64,000 nt of DNA from contig NZ_PIRQ01000008.1 of NCBI RefSeq assembly GCF_003048535.1, positions 59,447 through 123,446 of the forward strand, given 5' to 3'. The notes beneath the pieces are model-generated. The model did not search any database. It was not told where the DNA came from and worked only from the letters and a program-made list of their open reading frames with translations. Origin of the DNA: Campylobacter concisus. Lineage in GTDB: Bacteria > Campylobacterota > Campylobacteria > Campylobacterales > Campylobacteraceae. Positions 58,105 through 64,000 of this stretch are shown in pieces (positions within the stretch are counted from its first letter, which is position 1; the number at the start of each line of letters is the position of its first letter). The position numbers and the translations under genes are program-made.

Positions 58105-60756
58105 ATGTCAAAGTGGCAGTATGAAAACGATATAGATGACTATATAAAGGCTATTTTTAAAAATTTAGGACTTAAAAAATCGTGTGATTTTAATGAAAAG
58201 CAAGCGATGACACCCTATTTAAAAGAAGCATTAAAAGGTTCAGCTAAAACCAAAGCTAAAGAAAATTTTGGGGTTCCAGATTTTAGCTTAGAAATTTATG
58301 ACATTCCCATAATTATAGAAAATAAATTCGGTTTGAAAAAATTAATCGCTAAAGACAAAGATAAAAACGAGATGAAATTTGACGACAATTCCATATCAGG
58401 CTATGCTGTAAATGGCGCACTTCATTATGCTCGTTCAATAATCGCAAGTGGCAAATATCACGAAGCCGTCGCAATCGGTATTGCTGGCGATAGTGAAGAA
58501 AACCTACAAATTTGCGTATATTTTGTTTGGGGCAGTAGTGAATTGACATTTAAATTTATGGATAATTATAAAACTTTAAATTTCCTCGAAAATAAAAATA
58601 GTTTTGAAAATTTTTACAAAGATGCAAAATTAACTGATGAAGATAAACACAGATTTTTAATTACATCACGCGAAATTCTTAAAATTTATGCCAAAAAACT
58701 AAATAAGCTAATGCATAATCACAATATCACCGCTCCACAACGAGTCCTTTACGTCTCTGGGATGCTGCTTTCAATGCAAGACATAAAAGAGAACTACGGA
58801 CTAACACCTGATGATTTGAAAGGTTCTCAGTTGGATAATGAGCGAGACGGTATTCGTATAACTAGTCGCATAAGCTCATTTTTAAAAAATAGAAAAATTC
58901 CGTCCGAAAAGCTAAATTTAATGCTAGCTTCCTTTAATGAAATTTCAAAAAATTCACAACGAGACGAGATAGATGAAACTAAACCAAACGACAAAGAAGT
59001 TGCACATTTATTAAAAGAAAAATCAAGCACTACCAAGCAAATTTTCACGTTTCTATATAGAAATATTTTTCAAAAGATAGATGGCTCAGGCGGTGAAAGC
59101 TTTGGGCATATCGACGTAATGGGTGAGATGTATAGCGAGTTTTTAAAATATGCTTTAGGTGATGGCAAAGAGCTTGGTATTGTGCTTACTCCACCTTATA
59201 TAACTAAAATGATGGCTGAAATTCTAGATATAAACAAAGATAACCGCGTTATGGATTTAGCCACTGGAAGCGCTGGCTTTCTCATCTCTGCGATGCAAAT
59301 AATGATAGAAAACGCTAATGAAAATTACGCTAAAGGAAGTAGTGAAGCTCTAAAAAAGATAGATGAGATCAAAAAAAATCAGCTTCTAGGCGTGGAGCTA
59401 AATGCCGAAATGTATACTCTTGCGGCTACTAATATGATATTGCGTGGTGACGGTTCAGCTCGAATAGAACACGGCAGTGCATTTAATCGCCCAGATGAGC
59501 TTTACTCAAATTTTAAAGCCGATAGAATTTTGCTAAATCCACCATTTACATTTGATGAAAATGGTATGCCATTTATTGCTTATGGGCTTGATAGGATGGC
59601 AAAAGGCGGGCTTGGCGCCATAATCATCCAAGATAGTGCAGGTAGCGGCAAAGCTGTGAAATCAAATCAACAAATTTTAAAATCCCACACTTTACTAGCA
59701 AGTATAAAAATGCCAGTCGATCTTTTTGTGCCAGTCGCGGGAGTTCAAACGAGTATTTATATTTTTAAAGCACACGAACCACACGACTTCGAACGCTCTG
59801 TTAAATTTATAGACTTTAGAAATGACGGTTATAAAAGAACTTCTCGCTCATTACAGGAGCTAGACGAACCTACGCAAAGATACGCTGATATAGTTAAAAT
59901 TTATAAAGCTGGCAGAGCCGCAAAAGTAGATCCAAGGCTTTGGAAATTAGACGAAATTTTTGTCGAGGATTTGATAACAAAAAGTGGCTCTGATTGGAAT
60001 TTTGATCAGCATAAGAAGATCGATGCGATGCCGACGCTAGCTGATTTTAAAAAGAGCGTAAGCGACTATCTAAGCTGGGAAGTGTCGCAAATTTTAAAAA
60101 AGGATAATCCCAGTAGAAGCAGTATTGTAAGTCAACGAATTGCAAATTTAGAACGAGAATTTAAAGCAAATGGCGGGAAATTTGAGGAATTTAGGCTTGA
60201 TAAATTATTTAATGTGAAGTCAAATCCACAACTAAATAAAGATAGTTTTAATTTTTCCGAGAATGGAGTTTATCCATATTTCACAAGAACAGTTTTAAAT
60301 AATGGTATTGCAGGCTATGTCGATTATTTGGATGAGGAGCATAAAATATCAGGCAATTCACTGGCGGTTGGAATGCTTGGAATGCAGTTTTTTTATATGG
60401 AAAAGGATTTTTACGCAGGGCAGTTTACTAAAACTATTTATCCAAAATTTAATTATTTTAATAGCAAGGTGGCTCAATATTTTATAGTTCTTTTAAATAA
60501 AAATCAAAAAATTTATCAAGGCAGTTTAGTTAGAGATTTTGAAAGACTTTTCTATAATACAAAAATCCTCTTGCCGACGCTAGGCGGCGAGATAAATTTT
60601 TCCTTTATGGAAAAATTTATCGAAGAACTCGAGCGCGAACGCGTCGAAGAACTCGACGCGTATCTCGCGGTAACTGGACTTAAAAATTACAAGCTAACTG
60701 ATGTCGAAAAATCTACACTCGTTAAATTTGATAAATTTAATAAACGGGGGGGGTAG
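58105..60756 (+). CDS. Single-chain restriction-modification enzyme: nuclease, N6-adenine methylase and first specificity domain
   Basis: 883 residues from the ATG at 58105 after AAGAGGG. The N-terminal nuclease is a PD-(D/E)xK type, Pro58-Asp59 and Glu72-Asn-Lys74. The methylase has TPPYITKMM near 362-370 (motif X), DLATGSAGF at 384-392 (SAM) and NPPF at 478-481. A Type I S-like target-recognition domain follows from about 693 (EFRLDKLFNV) and ends with a helix near 830-855. The chain stops right after a G8 tract. Domain order is as in AloI/TstI-like Type IIB or Type IIG enzymes. Full-length fusion needs one more G. Confidence 0.88.
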   Translation: MSKWQYENDIDDYIKAIFKNLGLKKSCDFNEKQAMTPYLKEALKGSAKTKAKENFGVPDFSLEIYDIPIIIENKFGLKKLIAKDKDKNEMKFDDNSISGYAVNGALHYARSIIASGKYHEAVAIGIAGDSEENLQICVYFVWGSSELTFKFMDNYKTLNFLENKNSFENFYKDAKLTDEDKHRFLITSREILKIYAKKLNKLMHNHNITAPQRVLYVSGMLLSMQDIKENYGLTPDDLKGSQLDNERDGIRITSRISSFLKNRKIPSEKLNLMLASFNEISKNSQRDEIDETKPNDKEVAHLLKEKSSTTKQIFTFLYRNIFQKIDGSGGESFGHIDVMGEMYSEFLKYALGDGKELGIVLTPPYITKMMAEILDINKDNRVMDLATGSAGFLISAMQIMIENANENYAKGSSEALKKIDEIKKNQLLGVELNAEMYTLAATNMILRGDGSARIEHGSAFNRPDELYSNFKADRILLNPPFTFDENGMPFIAYGLDRMAKGGLGAIIIQDSAGSGKAVKSNQQILKSHTLLASIKMPVDLFVPVAGVQTSIYIFKAHEPHDFERSVKFIDFRNDGYKRTSRSLQELDEPTQRYADIVKIYKAGRAAKVDPRLWKLDEIFVEDLITKSGSDWNFDQHKKIDAMPTLADFKKSVSDYLSWEVSQILKKDNPSRSSIVSQRIANLEREFKANGGKFEEFRLDKLFNVKSNPQLNKDSFNFSENGVYPYFTRTVLNNGIAGYVDYLDEEHKISGNSLAVGMLGMQFFYMEKDFYAGQFTKTIYPKFNYFNSKVAQYFIVLLNKNQKIYQGSLVRDFERLFYNTKILLPTLGGEINFSFMEKFIEELERERVEELDAYLAVTGLKNYKLTDVEKSTLVKFDKFNKRGG
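60746..60753 (+). repeat. Poly-G tract (G8), probable phase-variation site
   Basis: Eight consecutive Gs inside the RM reading frame, immediately before an in-frame TAG at 60754. It is the only long G or C run in the window. In Campylobacter such runs change length by slipped-strand mispairing. G9 (or G6) would read through into the second specificity domain; G8 and G7 would not. The read length should be treated with the usual caution for homopolymers. Confidence 0.85.
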
Positions 60757-60779
60757 CGAAGGAATTTAAAATCGGCGAT

Positions 60780-61283
60780 TTGTTTAAAATTCAAACTCCA
60801 AAACGTAAATTTGACGCAAATAAAATTCAGTTTGGCGGACAATATCCTTATGTAGCTCGCGGAGATAAAAATAATGGAATTCGCGGATATATAGATGAAG
60901 ATATACAATATTTAAATGATAAAAATACGATCAGCTTTGGTCAAGATACAGCTACAATGTTTTTTCAAAAGGACAAATATTTTACCGGTGATAAGATTAA
61001 AATTTTTATACCCATAAATTTTAACTTGAATAGCAATATAGCAAATTATATTATTACTTCAATGCGATGTGGATTTTCAAATTTTACATGGGGTAGCAGC
61101 TCTTATAATGTAGAAATTTTAAAAAATGTAAAAATTATTTTACCAACAAACGAAAACGGCGAAATCGACTACGAATTTATGGAAAATTTCATAAAAGCCA
61201 TTGAAAAACTAGCCATAAAAGACGTCGTGCTTTGGGCTGACAAAAAGATAGAAACAACCAAAAAAATTATCAATAAAGCTTAG
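60780..61283 (+). CDS. Second target-recognition domain, out of frame after the G8 tract
   Basis: 167 codons from a TTG at 60780; the open frame reaches back to the G tract. It encodes GDLFKIQTPKRKF, QYPYVARGDKNNGIRGYI, then ILPTNENGEIDYEFMENFI, parallel to the first domain's LDKLFNV, VYPYFTRTVLNNGIAGYV and LLPTLGGEINFSFMEKFI. This is a complete Type I S-type specificity half. It has no ribosome site of its own, so it is probably made only as a fusion after a shift in tract length (about 1059 residues in all). Confidence 0.8.
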   Translation: MFKIQTPKRKFDANKIQFGGQYPYVARGDKNNGIRGYIDEDIQYLNDKNTISFGQDTATMFFQKDKYFTGDKIKIFIPINFNLNSNIANYIITSMRCGFSNFTWGSSSYNVEILKNVKIILPTNENGEIDYEFMENFIKAIEKLAIKDVVLWADKKIETTKKIINKA

Positions 61284-61284
61284 A

Positions 61285-62256
61285 TTAGTGATGATGCCCG
61301 CAGTGATCATCTTCATCATTTAGCTCGCAGATGAGATCGTCTTTGTGTCCAAGGTTCTCACTTTCAAACTGAAGCGTGACATGGCCGATGCCTACGTGAA
61401 ATAGCTCGTGCTCGATCTGCTTTATCATCTTTGAAATTTCAGCCGCCTTTAGTTCATCATCCACGACTATATGAGCGATCAGTGCGTTTGTGCCAGCATT
61501 TATTGCCCAGATATGCAAGTCGTGCACAAACCTAACACCATCTACACTCTTAATGACGCCTAAAATTTCATCCGTATCAAGCTTAAGTGGCACCGCTTCG
61601 ATCAGGATATTAAAGCTATCTTTTAGCAAGCTAGCGCCACTTTTTATGATGAGCATCGAGACAAAGATACTTGCGATGCTATCGGCCTGCGTGAAGTTAA
61701 ATTTCATCACAAGAAGCGCTGCAACGATGGCGCCAACTGAGCCAAGCATGTCGCCAAGCACGTGCAAATAAGCGCCTTTCATATTTAAGTTTTCTTTTGT
61801 ATCAGCGCTTTTATGCATATAAACAGCTACGACTAAATTTACCACAAGTCCCAAAATACTAACAAGAAGCATCGTCTCAGCCTCTATCTGTGGCTCGTTA
61901 AAAAGCCTAATGATCGCTTCGACTATGACAAAAACAGCAAGCACGATAAGAGCTATGGCGTTTATAAAAGCTGCGATGATCTCGACCCTTTTGTAGCCAA
62001 AGGTCTTTTGTAAATTTGCCCTTTTTTCTGCGATCTTAAAAGCAACCAGCGACAAAAAAAGAGCTGCGGCGTCTGAGAGCATGTGAAATGCGTCGCTAAT
62101 AAGCGCAAGCGAGTTTGAAACGAAGCCAAAAACGGCCTCAACTATCATAAACGTGAAAATTAGAAAAAATGAATTTCTTAAAACAGTTTTATTGCTAGTA
62201 TGAATGTGCATACCGCCATGCTCGACGTGAGAGTGATGAGAGTGGGTCTCTTGCAT
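61285..62256 (-). CDS. Cation diffusion facilitator (CDF) metal exporter
   Basis: 323 residues with six membrane helices. The family metal site is seen in SDAFHMLSDAAALF (His and Asp) in helix 2 and HVLGDMLGSVGAI in helix 5. His-rich ends (HSHHSHVEHGGMHIH, HCGHHH) bind metal, as in ZitB/CzcD zinc exporters. It is expected to export zinc and perhaps other divalent metals. Its stop is one base from the end of the convergent RM specificity domain. Confidence 0.93.
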   Translation of the reverse strand: MQETHSHHSHVEHGGMHIHTSNKTVLRNSFFLIFTFMIVEAVFGFVSNSLALISDAFHMLSDAAALFLSLVAFKIAEKRANLQKTFGYKRVEIIAAFINAIALIVLAVFVIVEAIIRLFNEPQIEAETMLLVSILGLVVNLVVAVYMHKSADTKENLNMKGAYLHVLGDMLGSVGAIVAALLVMKFNFTQADSIASIFVSMLIIKSGASLLKDSFNILIEAVPLKLDTDEILGVIKSVDGVRFVHDLHIWAINAGTNALIAHIVVDDELKAAEISKMIKQIEHELFHVGIGHVTLQFESENLGHKDDLICELNDEDDHCGHHH

Positions 62257-62411
62257 CTAAAATGATCACCTTTTACTGATAAATTTAAGCATCCATAGCA
62301 AGCTCTGGCGCTACCTGACTAGAGGCTAAGCAAGCTAAAAACTGTATAAATATGCCCTGCATCTGCTTTAGTGCCGCTTAAAGATTGAATTTTAAAAATA
62401 ATAAAAATTTT

Positions 62412-62434
62412 GTTGTAACTCTTGACATTACAAC
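62412..62434. promoter_or_regulatory. Upstream operator palindrome (GTTGTAA-N9-TTACAAC)
   Basis: A perfect 7-bp inverted repeat with a nine-base spacer. Its spacer and right arm cover the -35 hexamer TTGACA of the cupin promoter. A second copy with identical arms and spacing is centred 49 bp downstream. Repression by a dimeric regulator, for instance the Rrf2 protein encoded downstream, is the likely use. Confidence 0.8.
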
Positions 62435-62450
62435 TAAAAATTATTATACT
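62422..62450 (+). promoter_or_regulatory. Sigma-70 promoter of the cupin gene
   Basis: TTGACA at 62422-62427, a 17-base spacer and TATACT at 62445-62450 give an unusually complete -35/-10 pair for Campylobacter. Transcription would start near 62457, just ahead of the second palindrome. Confidence 0.8.
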
Positions 62451-62460
62451 TCGTTCATCG

Positions 62461-62483
62461 GTTGTAAATAAAAATATTACAAC
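62461..62483. promoter_or_regulatory. Downstream operator palindrome (GTTGTAA-N9-TTACAAC)
   Basis: Second copy of the palindrome with the same arms and the same nine-base spacer, located around the predicted +5 to +27 positions. With the first copy it brackets the promoter, so a bound dimer at each site would block RNA polymerase. Confidence 0.8.
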
Positions 62484-62503
62484 ACAAAGACAAGGAGAAC
62501 AAA

Positions 62504-62878
62504 ATGAAAAATTATCAAGTTGCGAAGATTGCAAACGAGCCAAGAGTTGAACTAAAAGAGGCTTTAAATTTAACTGGCTGTGAGGTATCTATAAACGAGC
62601 TTCCGGCAAATGTGAGCGTGCCATTTGTCCATGTACATAAGCAAAACGAGGAGCTTTACATCATCTTAGAGGGCGATGGCGAGCTTTTCATTGACGGTGA
62701 AGTGCTAAAAGTAAGCAAAGGAGACGCGGTGCGCATAGATCCAGAGGGCAAAAGGTGCTTTAAAGCTGGCAAAAACGGCATCAAAATGATCTGCATCCAG
62801 ACAAAACGCGGTAGCCTAGAGCAATACACTATGAGTGACGGCGTGATAGTTGATGATGTAAAGCCAAGCTGGCTGTAA
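62504..62878 (+). CDS. Cupin-domain protein
   Basis: 124 residues after AAGGAG. VPFVHVHKQNEELYIILEGDGELFIDGE shows the cupin motif 1 His residues and Glu, here split as PFVHVHKQNEELYIILEG, and GDAVRIDPEGKRCFKAG is motif 2. It is a small single-domain cupin that could bind metal; the substrate is unknown. It is the first gene behind the two-operator promoter and is followed 29 bases later by the NAD(P)-binding protein. Confidence 0.88.
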   Translation: MKNYQVAKIANEPRVELKEALNLTGCEVSINELPANVSVPFVHVHKQNEELYIILEGDGELFIDGEVLKVSKGDAVRIDPEGKRCFKAGKNGIKMICIQTKRGSLEQYTMSDGVIVDDVKPSWL

Positions 62879-62907
62879 ATTTAAAAACAAAATTTAAAAG
62901 AGAAATA

Positions 62908-63543
62908 ATGAAAATAGCAATCATAGGCGCAAACGGCAAAAGCGGTGTAAATTTAGTAAATGAGGCACTAAAACAAGATTACGACGTCACAGCGATCGTT
63001 AGAAACAAAGAGTATAAAAACGAAAGCGTAAAGGTTGTCTATAAAGATATTTTCGAGCTTACAAAGGCTGATCTAGCAGGCTTTGACGCAGTGATCAGCG
63101 CATTTGCAGCATGGAGTGAAGAGACTTTCCCACTTCATAAAAAAGTTGCTGCTCATCTTGCAAATTTGCTAGAGGGTAGCAACGCAAGACTACTTGTAGT
63201 TGGTGGTGCTGGTACATTATTTGTAGATGATAAGGGCACAATGGTAATGGATACGCCAGACTTCCCGGCTGCATATATGGGTGTGGCAAAGGCGACTGCG
63301 GAGTCTTATTTTGAGCTAAAAGATAGGAGCGATTTACTTTGGACATACGTAAGCCCAGCAGGCGACTACGACGTAAATGGTGCTCGTACTGGTAAATACG
63401 TGCTTGGTGGAGATGGTCTCATCTTAAACTCAAAAAATGAGAGCTATATAAGCTATGCAGACCTTGCGCTTGCGATCATAGACGAGCTAAAAAACAAAAA
63501 TTTTATACAAAAACGCTTCACGGCAGTTGGCGAGCGAGCATAA
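62908..63543 (+). CDS. NAD(P)-binding NmrA/YwnB-like protein
   Basis: 211 residues. MKIAIIGANGKSGVNLVNEA carries the GxxGxxG nucleotide loop, followed by TAIVRNKEY, FDAVISAFA and LLVVGGAGTLF. The family includes atypical SDRs such as YwnB and flavin reductase-like proteins. Related genes often sit beside Rrf2-type regulators such as YwnA, as here. A role in oxidative or electrophile stress is likely but not shown. Confidence 0.87.
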   Translation: MKIAIIGANGKSGVNLVNEALKQDYDVTAIVRNKEYKNESVKVVYKDIFELTKADLAGFDAVISAFAAWSEETFPLHKKVAAHLANLLEGSNARLLVVGGAGTLFVDDKGTMVMDTPDFPAAYMGVAKATAESYFELKDRSDLLWTYVSPAGDYDVNGARTGKYVLGGDGLILNSKNESYISYADLALAIIDELKNKNFIQKRFTAVGERA

Positions 63544-63549
63544 AAATTA

Positions 63550-63593
63550 TAGATTTGACATAGCTGCCACAAAAAGTCGGCTTGTCAAATCTA
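63550..63593 (+). terminator. Hairpin between the NAD(P)-binding gene and the Rrf2 gene
   Basis: TAGATTTGACA (63550-63560) and TGTCAAATCTA (63583-63593) make a perfect 11-bp stem with a 22-base loop. It begins seven bases after the stop codon at 63543. There is no U run after it on the plus strand, so it may stabilise the mRNA 3' end rather than act as a classic terminator. Confidence 0.5.
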
Positions 63594-63629
63594 AACTGAA
63601 AATAAACTGCTTTTAGTAAAAATTTAAAG

Positions 63630-63635
63630 TATAAT
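63630..63635 (+). promoter_or_regulatory. -10 box of the Rrf2-family gene
   Basis: TATAAT, 24 bases upstream of the ATG at 63659, with AAAGGA as ribosome site between. It lets the regulator be made separately from the cupin operon. I see no GTTGTAA palindrome here. Confidence 0.6.
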
Positions 63636-63658
63636 CAGAAAAATTTTAAAGGACAGTT

Positions 63659-64000
63659 ATGCAAGTAGGGATCAAGTTTTCAACCGCGATCCATGTAGTT
63701 TTAGTAGCTTGTTTTTTCAAAGACGAGAAAGTCACGAGCGAATTTATAGCAGGCAGTATAAACACAAATCCGGTCATAGTTAGGCGCCTGCTTGGTACTC
63801 TAAAGGCTGCAGGACTTGTGAATATCGTAGCTGGAGTTGGTGGAGTGAGTCTTGCGAAAGAGCCAAAAGATATAACCCTCCTTCAAATTTTTAACGCAGT
63901 AAATAATAAAGAAAAACTTTTTAAGATCCACTCTGACTCACCTAAAGCTTGCCCACTTGGTGGCAAGATCGAGGGACTTTTAACCAACCACTTCCTAAAA
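63659..64000 (+). CDS. Rrf2-family transcriptional regulator, 3' end cut by window edge
   Basis: The 114 residues seen start MQVGIKFSTAIHVVL. The winged helix-turn-helix is at about 25-65 with NPVIVRRLLGTLKAAGLV as recognition region and GVGGVSLAKEP as wing, the Rrf2 pattern. The iron-sulfur type (IscR, NsrR) has three clustered cysteines; here only Cys18 and Cys98 (KACPLGG) are seen, which suggests a thiol-sensing YwnA/HypR-like member. It probably controls the cupin operon upstream. Confidence 0.9.
   Translation, partial: MQVGIKFSTAIHVVLVACFFKDEKVTSEFIAGSINTNPVIVRRLLGTLKAAGLVNIVAGVGGVSLAKEPKDITLLQIFNAVNNKEKLFKIHSDSPKACPLGGKIEGLLTNHFLK

Noticed and set aside
1..64000. CRISPR array, prophage or insertion sequence
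   Set aside because: No regularly spaced repeats, transposase, integrase enzyme, or terminal inverted repeats with target duplications were seen.

Overview
The window is about 64 kb of chromosome from an epsilonproteobacterium, almost certainly a Campylobacter and most likely of the C. concisus type. The grounds are the moderately AT-rich composition, very short intergenic gaps, strings of overlapping genes, the flgI-flgJ-flgM-flgN-flgK and flaG-fliD-fliS flagellar blocks with Campylobacter-style sigma-54 and sigma-28 promoters, the murF / hydrolase / Phd-like / ddl / ruvA / DUF342 gene order, and a phase-variation-type poly-G tract. The species call is an inference from recall, not from a search. 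I see no tRNA, no rRNA other than none at all, no insertion sequence, prophage or CRISPR array. One structural RNA gene, rnpB, is present.

Layout. 1-11.4 kb (minus): acetolactate synthase (ilvB-ilvN, the small subunit cut by the window edge), then a tight block of mnmH, a HIT protein, trpC, a TPR protein, a YkgJ-like Cys-cluster protein, a tRNA-type methyltransferase, a long coiled-coil membrane-anchored protein, an FAD/NAD(P) oxidoreductase and class II DAHP synthase. 11.6-16.4 kb (plus): two neighbouring EamA/DMT transporters, a small membrane protein and an McrBC modification-dependent restriction system. 16.4-22.2 kb (minus): nagZ, gpsA, gatB, atpB, a TauE/SafE permease and sodC. 22.2-27.9 kb (minus): a TIGR02757 protein and the flgK/flgN/flgM/flgJ/flgI block followed upstream by rsmD and a small unknown. 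28.0-30.8 kb (plus): flaG, fliD, fliS and a FliT-like protein, converging on rnpB. 31.2-34.3 kb (minus): a peptidase E-like protein, truD and thiL, with a locally GC-rich stretch. 34.3-41.8 kb: a DUF5644-like protein (plus), then a minus-strand cell-wall cluster (Sel1-like protein, membrane-anchored murF, hydrolase, orphan Phd/YefM-like protein, ddl, ruvA, DUF342/FapA-like protein). 41.9-53.8 kb (plus): murJ, cysS, msbA, pyrD, an M16 peptidase, dapA, a FabL-like reductase, pgsA, an unknown protein, rseP and a YggS-family protein. 53.9-58.0 kb (minus): comF-like, two lipoproteins, a tautomerase and lepA. 58.1-61.3 kb (plus): a single-chain restriction-modification-specificity enzyme interrupted by a G8 tract. 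61.3-64.0 kb: a CDF metal exporter (minus), then a cupin / NAD(P)-binding protein / Rrf2 regulator cluster (plus).

Most interesting. (1) The RM gene at 58105-61283 encodes an endonuclease domain, an N6-adenine methylase and one target-recognition domain, then runs into G8 and a stop. One extra G would fuse a second target-recognition domain in frame. This looks like a phase-variable Type IIB/IIG enzyme whose switch adds or removes half of the specificity module rather than turning the gene off. (2) The cupin gene is preceded by a near-consensus promoter flanked by two palindromes with identical arms (GTTGTAA-N9-TTACAAC), and an Rrf2-family gene lies just downstream. (3) The McrB homologue has an integrase-like helical domain in place of the usual recognition domain. 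(4) The second EamA gene seems to lack an in-frame start for its first membrane helix and its expected N-terminal codons coincide with a terminator-like hairpin. (5) The GC-rich stretch across peptidase E and the 3' half of truD suggests recombination.
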